This document shows, piece by piece, positions 29,331 to 39,045 of a DNA stretch of 64,000 nucleotides; the stretch's first letter is position 1; each line of letters starts with the position of its first letter. A program made the translations under genes and the position numbers. The notes under the pieces are model-generated. The model did not search any database. It was not told the DNA's origin and worked only from the letters and a program-made list of their open reading frames with translations. The DNA comes from Prauserella flavalba (GTDB taxonomy: Bacteria; Actinomycetota; Actinomycetes; Mycobacteriales; Pseudonocardiaceae), in the NCBI RefSeq assembly GCF_003202235.1, contig NZ_MASU01000003.1, positions 1 through 64,000 of the forward strand, in the 5' to 3' direction.

Positions 29331-31040
29331 GTGACTGCGTCGTTGGGTCCGGCCACCCGCGAGGAATCGTGGCGGCGGCTGAGCAGCGAGAACTTCGACC
29401 TCGTCGTGATCGGTGGGGGCGTGGTGGGAGCCGGGACCGCGCTCGACGCGGCCACGCGGGGCCTGCGCGTCGCCCTGGTCGAGGCGCGCGACCTCGCCTC
29501 CGGCACGTCGAGCAGGTCGAGCAAGCTCTTCCACGGCGGCCTCCGCTACCTCGAACAGCTGGAGTTCGGGCTGGTGCGCGAGGCCCTGCGCGAGCGCGAG
29601 CTGATGCTCACGAGACTCGCTCCGCATCTGGTGAAACCCGTAAGCTTCCTGTATCCGCTGACACACCGGGTGTGGGAGCGGCCCTACACGGCGGCGGGCC
29701 TGTTCATGTACGACACGATGGGCGGCGCACGGTCGGTGCCCGGCCAGAAGCACCTCACCAAGGCCGGTGCGCTGCGGATGGTGCCCGCGCTCAAACGCGA
29801 CGCGCTCATCGGTGGCATCCGGTACTTCGACGCGCAGGCCGACGACGCCAGGCACACGATGACCGTCGCCCGCACGGCCGCCCACTACGGCGCGGTGGTG
29901 CGTACGTCGACCCAGGTCGTCGAGTTCCTGCGCGAGGCCGACCGCGTGTCGGGCGTGCGCGTGCGCGACGTCGAGGACGGGCGGGAGACAGAGGTCCAGG
30001 CCAGTGCCGTCATCAACTGCACGGGCGTGTGGACCGACGAGCTGCAGCGGCTCTCCGGCAGCAGGGGCCGGTTCCGCGTCCGGGCCAGCAAGGGTGTGCA
30101 CATCGTGGTCCCGCGTGACCGCATCGTGTCGGAAAGCGGCCTCATCCTCCGCACCGAGAAGTCGGTGCTGTTCGTGATCCCGTGGCGAAATCACTGGATC
30201 GTGGGAACCACCGACACCGACTGGAACCTCGACCTCGCCCACCCCGCGGCGACCAAGCACGACATCGACTACATCCTCGAGCACGTCAACTCGGTGCTCG
30301 CGACGCAGCTGACGCACGACGACATCGAGGGCGTCTACGCGGGGCTGCGGCCGCTGCTCGCAGGGGAGAGCGAGGAGACGTCCAAGCTGTCGCGCGAGCA
30401 CGCCGTCGCGCGGGTGGCGCCGGGGCTCGTCGCGATCGCGGGCGGCAAGTACACGACGTACCGGGTGATGGCGGCCGACGCCGTGGACGCCGCGTCGGTC
30501 GACCTGCCGGCGCGCGTCCAGTCGTCGATCACCGACAAGGTGCCGCTCATCGGTGCCGACGGCTACCACGCGCTGGTGAACCAGGCCGACCACCTCGCGG
30601 CGGCGCACGGGCTCCACCCGTACCGCGTCCGGCACCTGCTGGACCGCTACGGCTCGCTCGTCAACGAGGTGCTGGCGCTGGCCGACGGCCGACCCGAGCT
30701 GCTCAAGCCGATCGAGCACGCGCCCGACTACCTGCGGGTGGAGGCCGCCTACGCCGCCGGCCACGAGGGCGCCCTGCATCTGGAGGACGTCCTCGCCAGG
30801 CGGACCCGCATCTCGATCGAGTACCCACATCGTGGGGTGGACTGCGCGGAGCAGGTGGCCGAGCTGATGGGCGAGGTGCTCGGCTGGTCGGCCGAGACCA
30901 CCGCGCACGAGGTGTCGGTCTACCGGGCCAGGGTGGAGGCAGAGCGGGACTCGCAGACGCAGCCGAACGACGAGTCCGCCGACGCCCGCCGCTCGGCCGC
31001 CCCCGAGGCGAGGGGCAAGCTGATCGAGCCCGTCGGCTGA
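29331..31040 (+). CDS. glpD: Glycerol-3-phosphate dehydrogenase (FAD)
   Basis: 569-aa membrane-associated flavoenzyme oxidising glycerol 3-phosphate to dihydroxyacetone phosphate and passing electrons to quinone. FAD motif LVVIGGGVVGAGTALDAATR, substrate-site SSRSSKLFHGGLRYLE, and conserved PWRNHWIVGTTDTDW and GGKYTTYR. The GTG at 29331 is chosen over earlier GTGs because GAGGAGG sits 6 bases upstream. The equivalent of M. tuberculosis glpD2 (Rv3302c), next to lpdA there too. Confidence 0.95.
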   Translation: MTASLGPATREESWRRLSSENFDLVVIGGGVVGAGTALDAATRGLRVALVEARDLASGTSSRSSKLFHGGLRYLEQLEFGLVREALRERELMLTRLAPHLVKPVSFLYPLTHRVWERPYTAAGLFMYDTMGGARSVPGQKHLTKAGALRMVPALKRDALIGGIRYFDAQADDARHTMTVARTAAHYGAVVRTSTQVVEFLREADRVSGVRVRDVEDGRETEVQASAVINCTGVWTDELQRLSGSRGRFRVRASKGVHIVVPRDRIVSESGLILRTEKSVLFVIPWRNHWIVGTTDTDWNLDLAHPAATKHDIDYILEHVNSVLATQLTHDDIEGVYAGLRPLLAGESEETSKLSREHAVARVAPGLVAIAGGKYTTYRVMAADAVDAASVDLPARVQSSITDKVPLIGADGYHALVNQADHLAAAHGLHPYRVRHLLDRYGSLVNEVLALADGRPELLKPIEHAPDYLRVEAAYAAGHEGALHLEDVLARRTRISIEYPHRGVDCAEQVAELMGEVLGWSAETTAHEVSVYRARVEAERDSQTQPNDESADARRSAAPEARGKLIEPVG

Positions 31041-31068
31041 GCCGGCCCACCCGACCCCAGGGGCACTT

Positions 31069-32466
31069 TCAGCTTCGGCGGAGGGCGGCTTTGTCGATCT
31101 TGCCGATGGGCGTCAGTGGCAGGGCGGGCACGAAGTCGACGCTCGCGGGTACGAAGTGTTCGCCGCCGAGTACCCGCCGTACGTGAGCCCGCACCATGTC
31201 GGCGGTGAGGCCCGGCTCCGCGGCCACGACGGCGTGCACGAGCCTGCCGTCAGGGCCGTCCACGCCGAGCACGGCGGCCTGCCGCACCCGCGGATGGGCG
31301 ACGATGGCGTCCTCCACCACCGTCGAGTACACCTTGGTGCCGTGCTCGCCGGTGACGATCACGTCGTCGGCGCGGTCGAGCAGGTACAGGTAGCCCTCCG
31401 CGTCGAACCGGCCGAGGTCACCGGTACGCAGCCAGCCGTCGGTGAACGCCTGCTCGGTCAGCTCGGGGCTGTCGTGGTAGCCCTCCATGAGCGCGAGCCC
31501 GCGCACGAGCACCTCACCGTCGTCGATGCGTGCCTCCATGCCGGGCACGATCCGGCCCACCGACCGCAGCCGCTCGGGGTGCCCCTCGTACTCCTCCGGG
31601 GCGATGCTCGCGATCATCGGCGCCTCGGTGAGCCCGTAGCCCTGCCCCACCACCGGGCCGAACGCCGCGAGGGCCTGGCCGAGCCTGCGGGCGGGCAGCG
31701 GGCTCGCACCGAGGGACAGCCCGCGCACGCTCGAGACGTCCGTGCCGGGTAGCGCCGGGTGGTCGAGCACCTTCGCCAGGCGGGGCGGGGTGAGCGTCAG
31801 CCGCGTGATGCGGTGCCGGGCGATCGCGTCCAGCACCGCGCCCGCCTCGAACCCCTCGTGCAGCACGACTGTGTCCCCGCACAGCAGGGCGCCCAGCACC
31901 GCGCAGTTGCCGGTGAGGTGCGACAGCGGAGCCACCAGCAGCACGCGGTTGGGGCCCAGCGGGTCGGGCTGGAAGATGTGCGCCATGCCGTCGTAGATGC
32001 CGCGGTGGGAGATGAGCTTGGGCCTGCCGGTGGTGCCGCCCGAGGCGAACACCGTCTGCACCGACGGCGGCAGCTCGCCCGGCTCGTTCACAGTGTCCTT
32101 TTCGGAGGGACGCAGTGGAATGACCCGGCGTGCGCCGTCCGGCTCCCGGCCCGGCTCGGCGAGGCAGGCGGTGACCCCGGCGAGCACCTCCGCGCGTGCG
32201 GACCTGCTCGCCGACTCGGGCACCAGCAGCACGCTCGCGCCTCGCAGCTGCACGGCGAGCTGGCCGAGGACCGTCTCGGGCCGGTTGCCGCCGAGCACCG
32301 CCACCAGGTCGCCCTCGCCGACGCCCCCTCCCTCGACGGTGCCGTGCAGCCGCAGCAGCAGCTCGCGGGCCTGCGCGTAGGTGGTGGTGTGGCCGTCGCG
32401 GACGAACGCGGGCGCGTCGCCGCCCCGGCCCAGCACGTCCAGGATCCGGCCGAGGAAGAAGCTCAT
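31069..32466 (-). CDS. Class I adenylate-forming acyl-CoA ligase
   Basis: 465 aa, short for the AMP-binding family. P-loop FASGGTTGRPKLISHRG, YGLTEAP motif, GWLRTGDLG and C-terminal PLTPIGKIDKAALR with the catalytic Lys are all present. The N-terminal domain is reduced. Likely activates a carboxylic acid as CoA or protein thioester; substrate unknown. Its ATG overlaps the stop of the upstream GNAT gene (ATGA). The open frame extends far upstream but only as shadow. Confidence 0.85.
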   Translation of the reverse strand: MSFFLGRILDVLGRGGDAPAFVRDGHTTTYAQARELLLRLHGTVEGGGVGEGDLVAVLGGNRPETVLGQLAVQLRGASVLLVPESASRSARAEVLAGVTACLAEPGREPDGARRVIPLRPSEKDTVNEPGELPPSVQTVFASGGTTGRPKLISHRGIYDGMAHIFQPDPLGPNRVLLVAPLSHLTGNCAVLGALLCGDTVVLHEGFEAGAVLDAIARHRITRLTLTPPRLAKVLDHPALPGTDVSSVRGLSLGASPLPARRLGQALAAFGPVVGQGYGLTEAPMIASIAPEEYEGHPERLRSVGRIVPGMEARIDDGEVLVRGLALMEGYHDSPELTEQAFTDGWLRTGDLGRFDAEGYLYLLDRADDVIVTGEHGTKVYSTVVEDAIVAHPRVRQAAVLGVDGPDGRLVHAVVAAEPGLTADMVRAHVRRVLGGEHFVPASVDFVPALPLTPIGKIDKAALRRS

Positions 32467-32981
32467 GGCGCCACGCGGGTCCAGCGCACGTCGGGTCCAG
32501 CGGCATCGGGGCCGACGAACGAGAACCCACAGCGCCTGGCGACGCCTTCCGAGGCGTGGTTGGCCGGGTCGTGCAGGTAGTCCACGCTGTGCAGGCCGAG
32601 CGCGCCGAAGCCGAACCGCAGGGCCGCCCCCACGGCGGCGACGGCGACACCGCGGCCCCTCGCCGCGGGATGCACCCACACGGCGGTCTCGGCGGTACCG
32701 GCGTCGGGGTCCAGCGCCTTCAGACCCACCTCGCCGAGCAGGTCGCCCGTCGTCGGCTCGGCGACGGCCCACGAACAGCGCTTGCCGCTCGCCCACTCGC
32801 TCGCGCGGAGCTCGACGTAGGCGCTCGCGGAGTGCAGGTCGTCGACGACGTAACCGGTCACGAAGCGCTGCTGCACGGGATCGGTGAACGCCTCGACGAG
32901 CGCGGGCCGGTCATCCAGCCGGTGATCCGCCCTCAACTGCCGCAGGTAGTAGCCGCCCGCGTTGATCTCGACCGGTTCCAC
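32463..32981 (-). CDS. GNAT-family N-acetyltransferase (RimJ/RimL-like)
   Basis: 172 aa. A beta strand start YYLRQLRADH, then SWAVAEPTTGDLLGEVGLK and the acetyl-CoA loop HPAARGRGVAVAAV, ending with ARRCGFSFVG. The GTG at 32981 with AGGA 8 bases upstream gives a complete GNAT domain; upstream codons belong to the overlapping DUF1707 gene region. Coupled to the acyl-CoA ligase. Its acceptor is unknown. Confidence 0.8.
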   Translation of the reverse strand: MEPVEINAGGYYLRQLRADHRLDDRPALVEAFTDPVQQRFVTGYVVDDLHSASAYVELRASEWASGKRCSWAVAEPTTGDLLGEVGLKALDPDAGTAETAVWVHPAARGRGVAVAAVGAALRFGFGALGLHSVDYLHDPANHASEGVARRCGFSFVGPDAAGPDVRWTRVAP

Positions 32982-32991
32982 CCGGGCGATC

Positions 32992-33405
32992 CTACGGCCG
33001 GCCGTGCCTGCGGGCGGCGCACGAGCCCGCGAGCATCGCCACGATCGCGGGCAGCAGGAACACGAACACCATGCCGCGGGCCACCGTGAAGAACAGAATC
33101 GCCGCGAGTACGGCCGCGATCGGCACCGCGCTCGCCGCCAGCCGCTGCTGCCACGGCTGCGCCACCGGCATCGGCTGCCTCGGTGTGAGGGCCCTGCCAG
33201 GCACCAGCACCGCCGGTTTCGGTTCTGGCAGGTCGGTGAACAGCGGTGCGAGGTCACGCCGGAACTTCGCCGCACTCACCTGCTGCGAACGCTCATCGAA
33301 CTCGGTGAGGTCGAGCCTGCCGGTGCGGACGTGTTCGGAGAGCGCGTCCAGCGCGTCCTGCCGCTCAGCGTCGCTGAGCCGGTACTCCGGTCGTTCCACG
33401 GCCAC
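32992..33405 (-). CDS. DUF1707-domain membrane protein
   Basis: 137 aa. The N-terminal DUF1707 module (YRLSDAERQDALDALSEHVR, then GRLDLTEFDERSQQ) is followed by a linker and two hydrophobic segments (SAVPIAAVLAAILFFTVARG, VFVFLLPAIVAMLAGS). Common in actinobacteria with unknown role. GTG at 33405 gives VAVERPEYRLSD; the site upstream is weak and other starts are possible. Confidence 0.7.
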   Translation of the reverse strand: MAVERPEYRLSDAERQDALDALSEHVRTGRLDLTEFDERSQQVSAAKFRRDLAPLFTDLPEPKPAVLVPGRALTPRQPMPVAQPWQQRLAASAVPIAAVLAAILFFTVARGMVFVFLLPAIVAMLAGSCAARRHGRP

Positions 33406-33476
33406 GTCTCGATGGTAGGTCCGTTGTCCTGGACTCGGCCACGAAACTGAGCGTGTTCTCAAGCCGGGCGAAACCG

Positions 33477-35252
33477 TCAGTCCTTGATCTCCAGCAGGAC
33501 CGAGCCCTGCGTGACGGCACTGCCGACCTCCACCGAAAGACCCGTGACGGTGCCCGACTTGTGCGCGGTGACCGGGTTCTCCATCTTCATCGCCTCGAGC
33601 ACCGCGATCAGCTCGCCCGCCTCGACCTGCTGGCCGTCGGACACGGCGACCTTCACGATCGTGCCCTGCATCGGCGCGGTCACGGCGTCACCGCTCACCG
33701 CGGCCTTGGCGCCGCCACCCCGCTTGCGCGGTTTGGCCTTCGCCGCGCCGCCACCGGCGTTGCCGCCCAGCGCGAGCCCGCCAGGCAGCGACACCTCGAG
33801 GCGCCGCCCGCCGACCTCGACGACGACGTTCTGCCGCTCCTCGGGCTCCTCGTCGGCCTCGGTCGGCGCTGTGAACGGCTCGATCCGGTTGTCGAACTCG
33901 GTCTCGATCCAGCGGGTGTGCACCGAGAAGCCGGTGCCGTCGCCGACGAACGCCGGGTCGTCGAGGATCGTGCGGTGGAACGGCAGGACCGTGGCGAGCC
34001 CGTCGGCCACCATCTCGCCCAGCGCGCGACGGCTGCGCTCGATGGCCTGCTGCCGGTCGGCGCCGGTGACGATCACCTTCGCGAGCATCGAGTCGAACTG
34101 CCCGCCGATCACGCTGCCCGTCTCGACACCGGAGTCGACGCGCACGCCGGGCCCCTCGGGGAAGACGAGCCTGGTGACGGTGCCCGGCGCGGGCAGGAAG
34201 TTGCGGCCCGCGTCCTCGCCGTTGATGCGGAACTCGATGGAGTGCCCTCGCGGCGTCGGGTCCTCGGTGAACGGGAGCTTGCCGCCCTCGGCGATGCGGA
34301 ACTGCTCGCGCACGAGGTCGATGCCCGTGGTCTCCTCCGACACCGGGTGCTCGACCTGCAGGCGGGTGTTGACCTCCAGGAACGAGATGGTGCCGTCGAC
34401 ACCGACGAGGTACTCCACCGTGCCGGCGCCGGAGTAGCCGGCCTCCTTGCAGATGGCCTTGGCCGAGGAATGGATCGTGGCCCGCTGCTCGTCGGTGAGG
34501 AACGGCGCGGGGGCCTCCTCCACGAGCTTCTGGTGGCGGCGCTGCAACGAGCAGTCGCGGGTGCCGACCACCACGACGTTGCCGTGCTTGTCGGCGAGCA
34601 CCTGCGCCTCGACGTGCCGGGGCTTGTCGAGGTAGCGCTCCACGAAGCACTCGCCGCGACCGAACGCGGCCACCGCCTCGCGGGTGGCCGACTCGAACAG
34701 CTCGGGGATCTCCTCCTTGGTGCGGGCCACCTTCAGCCCGCGGCCGCCACCGCCGAACGCGGCCTTGATGGCGACGGGGAGACCGTGCTCCTCGGCGAAG
34801 GCGACGATCTCGTCGGCCGTCTCCACCGGGTCCTTCGTGCCGGGCACCAGCGGGGCGCCCGCCTTCAGCGCGATGTGCCGGGCGGTGACCTTGTCGCCGA
34901 GGTCGCGGATCGCCTGCGGACTCGGGCCGATCCAGGTGAGCCCCGCGTCGATCACGGCCTGCGCGAAGTCGGCGTTCTCGGAGAGGAAGCCGTAGCCGGG
35001 GTGCACCGAGTCGGCGCCGGAGCGCTTCGCGGCGTCGAGCAGCTTGTCGAACACGAGGTAGCTCTCCGCAGCCGTGGTGCCGCCGAGCGCGAAGGCCTCG
35101 TCGGCAAGGCGCACGTGCGGGGCGTCCCGGTCCGGGTCGGCGTACACGGCCACGCTCGCCAGCCCTGCGTCCTTGGCCGCTCTGATCACGCGGACGGCGA
35201 TCTCGCCGCGATTGGCGATGAGCACCTTCGTCACGCTGGCTGGCTCAGGCAC
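33477..35252 (-). CDS. accA3: Acyl-CoA carboxylase alpha subunit (biotin carboxylase/BCCP)
   Basis: 591 aa. The biotin carboxylase domain (about 1-455) has [21 protein letters not shown]-grasp [12 protein letters not shown], and [14 protein letters not shown]. The BCCP domain at the C-terminus carries EAMKMENPV with biotinyl Lys556. It serves several carboxyltransferase beta subunits, including AccD5 encoded 8 kb away, and is a substrate of BirA in this window. The start is GTG at 35252 after GGGAGGTAAGC. Confidence 0.96.
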   Translation of the reverse strand: MPEPASVTKVLIANRGEIAVRVIRAAKDAGLASVAVYADPDRDAPHVRLADEAFALGGTTAAESYLVFDKLLDAAKRSGADSVHPGYGFLSENADFAQAVIDAGLTWIGPSPQAIRDLGDKVTARHIALKAGAPLVPGTKDPVETADEIVAFAEEHGLPVAIKAAFGGGGRGLKVARTKEEIPELFESATREAVAAFGRGECFVERYLDKPRHVEAQVLADKHGNVVVVGTRDCSLQRRHQKLVEEAPAPFLTDEQRATIHSSAKAICKEAGYSGAGTVEYLVGVDGTISFLEVNTRLQVEHPVSEETTGIDLVREQFRIAEGGKLPFTEDPTPRGHSIEFRINGEDAGRNFLPAPGTVTRLVFPEGPGVRVDSGVETGSVIGGQFDSMLAKVIVTGADRQQAIERSRRALGEMVADGLATVLPFHRTILDDPAFVGDGTGFSVHTRWIETEFDNRIEPFTAPTEADEEPEERQNVVVEVGGRRLEVSLPGGLALGGNAGGGAAKAKPRKRGGGAKAAVSGDAVTAPMQGTIVKVAVSDGQQVEAGELIAVLEAMKMENPVTAHKSGTVTGLSVEVGSAVTQGSVLLEIKD

Positions 35253-35321
35253 GCTTACCTCCCTGTTTGCTGCTCAGGGTGGAGTTTACGGACGCGCAAG
35301 GTGCCGCAGGTGAGAGGAGCC

Positions 35322-35612
35322 TCACGCCTGGGTGACGGCCGTGCGCCTGAGCTCCTCGGGGATCTCGCCGTCGAGCAGGATGACGTCGTAGGGGTGGCGT
35401 TCGTGCAGCTTCGGCAGGTGCTCGGTGTGCACCATGAGCCACGGCTGGTGCTCGCCGCAGCACTCGACGAGGCGGTCGAGCGCCGTGTAGGCGAGCAGCG
35501 CGACGCGGCCGTCGCCGGTCCGCCGCAGCTCGACGTTGGTCTCGCCGGTGCCGTCGGCGGCGATTGGGGCCGTGGGCAGGTACAGCACGGGCGGCAGGTG
35601 TGGGTTCGTCAC
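35322..35612 (-). CDS. SAV_915-like small conserved protein
   Basis: 96 aa, soluble, acidic. The sequence (LYLPTAPIAADGTGETNVEL, ALLAYTALDRLVECCGEHQPW, DVILLDGEIPEELRR) resembles the SAV_915/SseB-like family of actinobacteria as I recall it. Function unknown. The start is GTG with no obvious ribosome-binding site, so the start is uncertain. Confidence 0.6.
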   Translation of the reverse strand: MTNPHLPPVLYLPTAPIAADGTGETNVELRRTGDGRVALLAYTALDRLVECCGEHQPWLMVHTEHLPKLHERHPYDVILLDGEIPEELRRTAVTQA

Positions 35613-35687
35613 GCCGTCAACATAGACGTGCGCGCAGCGTCACCTGATCTACGCTCGTCCGGGTAACCGAGGGGGAGGAGTTCCGTC

Positions 35688-36395
35688 GTGCCCGAGCCGG
35701 CGCCACCACGGCCCGTGGTGCTCACCGCCGTGCTGGCCGGCGTCGTGATCGTCGGTGCGCTCGTGACCGCGGTCCTGCTGCGGCCCGACGTGGACCTGTC
35801 CGTCGGCGAGGAGGGGCCCGCGCAGCAACCGACGTCGGTGTCGAGCACGAGCTGCGGCGACGACGCGTGCCGCGTGCTCGCCTCGGCCTCGGTCAACGGC
35901 ATGACGGTGGAACTGCTCGCCGACAGTGAGGGAGGCACCGGGCGGCTGCGGGCGGGCGGCCCCGCGTCCGGAAGCGTCTCGGAGGTCGCGATCACGGCGA
36001 TGGGTGTTCGGCTCAACCACGACTCGCTGCGGTGTGCGCAGACGGAGACGCCGGTGTGTCTCGTGAGGGGGCCGCACGACGGCGGCATGGCGGGAGAGGT
36101 CCACGTGTGGCGCGGCGACAGCTGGCGCCCAGCGCAGCGGCCGTACTTCTCCGACGCGGGCAACATCGTCCTCGACGACGCGGTCGGCGACGCCGCGCCC
36201 GAGGTGATCGTGGTGCGGCACGAGTGCAGCGACACCGAGGACGCCGCCGAATGCCAGCTGGCTCCGGTGCTGGCGCAGGTGTTCGACCTGGGTGGCGAGG
36301 TGGCCGGGTGCACCGGTACCTACGGCTCACCCGGTTCCCTGCGCGGCTGGCCCGATGTCGACGTGGAAGCCGACGAACTCACGGAGTGCCCCTAG
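35688..36395 (+). CDS. Signal-anchored extracytoplasmic protein, unknown
   Basis: 235 aa. One N-terminal membrane anchor at about 10-28 (VVLTAVLAGVVIVGALVTAV) with the remainder outside, containing eight cysteines consistent with disulfides. The internal segment around FSDAGNIVLDDAVGDAAPEVIVV recalls FG-GAP/VCBS-like strands, but this is weak. GTG follows a strong GGGGGAGGAG. Its stop codon TAG is the first three bases of the MITE-like element at 36393, so the original 3' end may have been altered. Confidence 0.65.
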   Translation: MPEPAPPRPVVLTAVLAGVVIVGALVTAVLLRPDVDLSVGEEGPAQQPTSVSSTSCGDDACRVLASASVNGMTVELLADSEGGTGRLRAGGPASGSVSEVAITAMGVRLNHDSLRCAQTETPVCLVRGPHDGGMAGEVHVWRGDSWRPAQRPYFSDAGNIVLDDAVGDAAPEVIVVRHECSDTEDAAECQLAPVLAQVFDLGGEVAGCTGTYGSPGSLRGWPDVDVEADELTECP

Positions 36396-36558
36396 GAGCG
36401 CACTGAACAACCGCTGCCCTACTGCGCGACGCCCAGACGGCGCCTCGCTGCGTTGTCGGAAAGCCCGAGTACGCCCGGTACGAGGGCTTCCCTCCGCCTG
36501 GCGAGGCCGCCGCCTGGATCGCCGCTCGCTACGGGCGGGGTTGTTCAGCACGCTCCTA
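36393..36558. mobile_element. MITE-like element with 20-bp terminal inverted repeats
   Basis: TAGGAGCGCACTGAACAACC (36393-36412) and GGTTGTTCAGCACGCTCCTA (36539-36558) are inverted repeats with two mismatches, enclosing 126 bases with no gene. The interior is strongly structured (AAGCCC-N-AGTAC ... GTAC-GAGGGCTT around 36460-36490). Size, termini and lack of coding match miniature inverted-repeat elements. The first terminus supplies the stop of the preceding gene. No transposase is nearby. Confidence 0.6.
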
Positions 36559-36572
36559 GCGCGGTACGGCGA

Positions 36573-36629
36573 CCGCAGTGAAGGCCACCTTCACTGCGGT
36601 CAACGCAGGCATGGTGGCCTTCACTGCAG
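36573..36629. repeat. Dispersed palindromic repeat B, copy 2
   Basis: GCAGTGAAGGCCACCTTCAC followed by an inverted, partly diverged copy (GCAGGCATGGTGGCC, TTCACTGCAG). It lies between a plus-strand gene and the convergent symporter gene, like copies 1 and 3. Confidence 0.82.
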
Positions 36630-36643
36630 CCGGGGAGACGGGG

Positions 36644-37996
36644 TCAGGCGCCGGCATGGGCGGGGGCTTTGGCGGCCTCGCCGGTGTCGCTGAGCAGCGG
36701 CGGGGTGCTCGGCGTGTTGAGCACGTCGTCGTCGAGCAGGCCCTCGCTGCGGGCCACCACGGTCGGCACCACGATCTGGCCTGCGACGTTGGTGGCGGTG
36801 CGCATCATGTCCATGATCGGGTTGACCGAGTAGATCAGCGCGATGCCCAGCGCCACCTGCTCGGCGTCGAGGCCGATGACCGTGGTGGTGAGGGTCAGCG
36901 CGGTGAGCCAGCCGGTGGTGCCCGCCGTGGCGAACGCGCCGAGCACGGCCACCACCACGATGCCGACGTACTGCCCGAAGCTCAGCGACACGCCGGAGAT
37001 GTTGGCGATGAAGATCGCGCCGATCGCGGGGAACACCGCCGCGCAGCCGTCCATCTTCGTGGCGCTGGCGAGCGGCGTCGCGAACGCGGCGTAGCCGGGG
37101 TCGACGCCGAGGTTGACGGCGGTCTGCCGGGTCAGCGGCAGCGTCGCGCCGGAGGACTGGGACACGAACGCGAACTGGATCGCCGTCCACGCCTTGCCGA
37201 AGAACCGGCCGGGGCTCACCTTGGCGAAGACCCGCAGCAAAATCGGGTAGACGCCGAACAGCACGAGCAGCGAACCGACGTAGACGGCGACGGTGGTCGA
37301 CAGCAGCGGCCGGAACAGCGAGTCGCCGTAGTTCGCCACGGCCGCGCCGATCAGGCCGAGGATGCCGATCGGGGCCAGGCGCACGATCCAGCCGAGGTAG
37401 CGCTGGATGATCTCGAAGACGCTGGTGGTGAAGTCGACGAACGGCTTGGCGCGGTCACCGAGGCTGTAGGCGGCGGCGCCGATGACGAGCGCGAGGAACA
37501 GCACCTGCAACGTCTCGCCCTCGGCGAACGCGGCGATGAAGTTGCTGGGCACGATGCCCTCGATGAACGCCGTCCAGGAGCCCCAGCTGTCGACGCTGCC
37601 CGCGGCCTTCTCGGCGTTCTCCGCAGTGGCCTGTGCGTCGCCGATCCCGCCGCTGCCGGGGTTGAAGATCAGCCCGACGACGATGCCGATCAGCACGGCG
37701 ATGAGCGACGTGATCGCGAACCACAGCACGGTCTTGCCGCCGAGCCTGGCCGCGGTGCGCCCGCCGCCGAGCCTGCGGAGGCTGTTGATGCCGACGATGA
37801 TCGCCGTGAAGACGAGGGGGATCACGGCGATCTGGAGCAGGGTGGTGAAGACCGAGCCGAGCTGGTCGAGGACCTCGGTGAGCCACGCGGTTTCGGTGGC
37901 TCTGGCGAGTGCGCCCAGCAGCGCACCCGCGACCAGTGAGCCGATGACCGCGGCCGCGAAGACCGAGGGTTTGGTGTAGGTGCGCAGGAAAGACAC
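36644..37996 (-). CDS. Dicarboxylate/amino acid:cation symporter (DAACS)
   Basis: 450-aa secondary transporter of the GltPh/DctA fold. Hairpin 1 motif FVSQSSGATLPLT, NMDG-type TKMDGCAAVFPAI, and TAGTTG in hairpin 2 are present, with about eight membrane helices. It imports glutamate, aspartate or C4-dicarboxylates with Na+ or H+; which one is uncertain. GTG at 37996 is chosen for its GGAGTGG ribosome-binding site. The protein ends with a hydrophilic tail over repeat B. Confidence 0.92.
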   Translation of the reverse strand: MSFLRTYTKPSVFAAAVIGSLVAGALLGALARATETAWLTEVLDQLGSVFTTLLQIAVIPLVFTAIIVGINSLRRLGGGRTAARLGGKTVLWFAITSLIAVLIGIVVGLIFNPGSGGIGDAQATAENAEKAAGSVDSWGSWTAFIEGIVPSNFIAAFAEGETLQVLFLALVIGAAAYSLGDRAKPFVDFTTSVFEIIQRYLGWIVRLAPIGILGLIGAAVANYGDSLFRPLLSTTVAVYVGSLLVLFGVYPILLRVFAKVSPGRFFGKAWTAIQFAFVSQSSGATLPLTRQTAVNLGVDPGYAAFATPLASATKMDGCAAVFPAIGAIFIANISGVSLSFGQYVGIVVVAVLGAFATAGTTGWLTALTLTTTVIGLDAEQVALGIALIYSVNPIMDMMRTATNVAGQIVVPTVVARSEGLLDDDVLNTPSTPPLLSDTGEAAKAPAHAGA

Positions 37997-38086
37997 GCGT
38001 CCACTCCGGTAGGTGAAAGTAATTCTCGAATCTGCCGGTGTGCACAACGCGGAACCACGCGAGGAGCTTCCACGCGCGGTCGCCTC

Positions 38087-39041
38087 TCACATCATGGGAA
38101 GTTGATCGCTGCGCAGGCGCTGCGCGGCCGCTCCGGTGGCCAGCTCGGGGCGTGCCGAAGGGGTGTCGGCGTAGAACCGGACGAGCCGGTAGAGCAGCAC
38201 CGGATCGACCGCGAACCAGCGCACCGGCAGCACGATGTCGCGCCCGTCGTCGAACTCGGGGGCGGGGAGCGCGCGGGAGGTCCGGCGGCGGACCCGGGTG
38301 CCGCCGGATGTCCGCTCCTGGCCGGCGAGCGCGGGGAGTGCCGGGTCGACGGGGGCGCCCGAACGCAGGTCCGACACCGCGCTGCGCAGGTCTGCCGAAG
38401 ACCACAGCGCACGTCCGGCATCGGTGGACAGCCGGACGCTGGGCCCTGCGGTGTTGTCGGCGCTCACCGCGCGAATGTCCTCCCACGAGCTGAAGGACTC
38501 CGAACGTCCAGCCTCGATGGGAGACGCCCTCGGGACTCAGGGTCAGCGCGCCCCTCCGGAAAGCACCGCGAGCCAGCTCGACGGTCCACCAGAGCGCCAG
38601 CGCCACGACCGCTGCCGACAACACCCCGACCGTGACACCCGCACCGTCGAGATCGCCGTTCGAGAGCGTCACCACGAATCCGATGAACAGCAGGCCGAAG
38701 AGCGCCAGGGTCACCAGCGGGAGCAACAGGTAACCGGCGAACGCCGCCGGCCGGTACGGCACCCGCAGTGAGCCGTCGGTTTGTGTCGCCTGGCTCTGCT
38801 CGGCGGTCCTTCGTCGGCGGTGCAGGTTGACGAGGCCGGTGCAGAGCGCGATGCCCCCGATGAACAGGCCGCCCACGAGGAAGTAGGTGCCCTGGCCCTC
38901 GCCGCCGGTCAGCCGCGATCCAGCGCCCACGAGGACCGCCGTGATCGCGATCAAGGCGAGGAAGGCGGTGTTCAGCGCGAGCGGCCACAGCCGTCGTGGC
39001 TGCCAGTCACGGGGCTGCGGCGCCGGCTCGAGGATCGGCAC
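38087..39041 (-). pseudogene. Frameshifted membrane protein with C-terminal PH-like domain
   Basis: From GTG at 39041 the frame encodes about 180 residues with four hydrophobic segments up to LSPEGVSHRGWTF. It then runs into arginine-rich shadow sequence. Removing one G at about 38500 restores an unbroken frame reading ESFSSWEDIRAVSADNTAGP and continuing to LRSDQLPMM at 38087, a natural continuation ('SWEDIRAV' is typical of PH-like membrane proteins). The repaired protein would have about 317 aa. Either a genuine single-base insertion mutation or a sequencing error. It begins 4 bases after the maf stop, in the same operon. Confidence 0.75.
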
Positions 39042-39045
39042 GGGT

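Noticed and set aside
37455-38495. Continuation of the frame from 39041 to 37455 as a 528-aa protein
   Set aside because: After residue about 181 the sequence is arginine-rich shadow that overlaps the symporter gene; the frameshift explanation restores a sensible protein.
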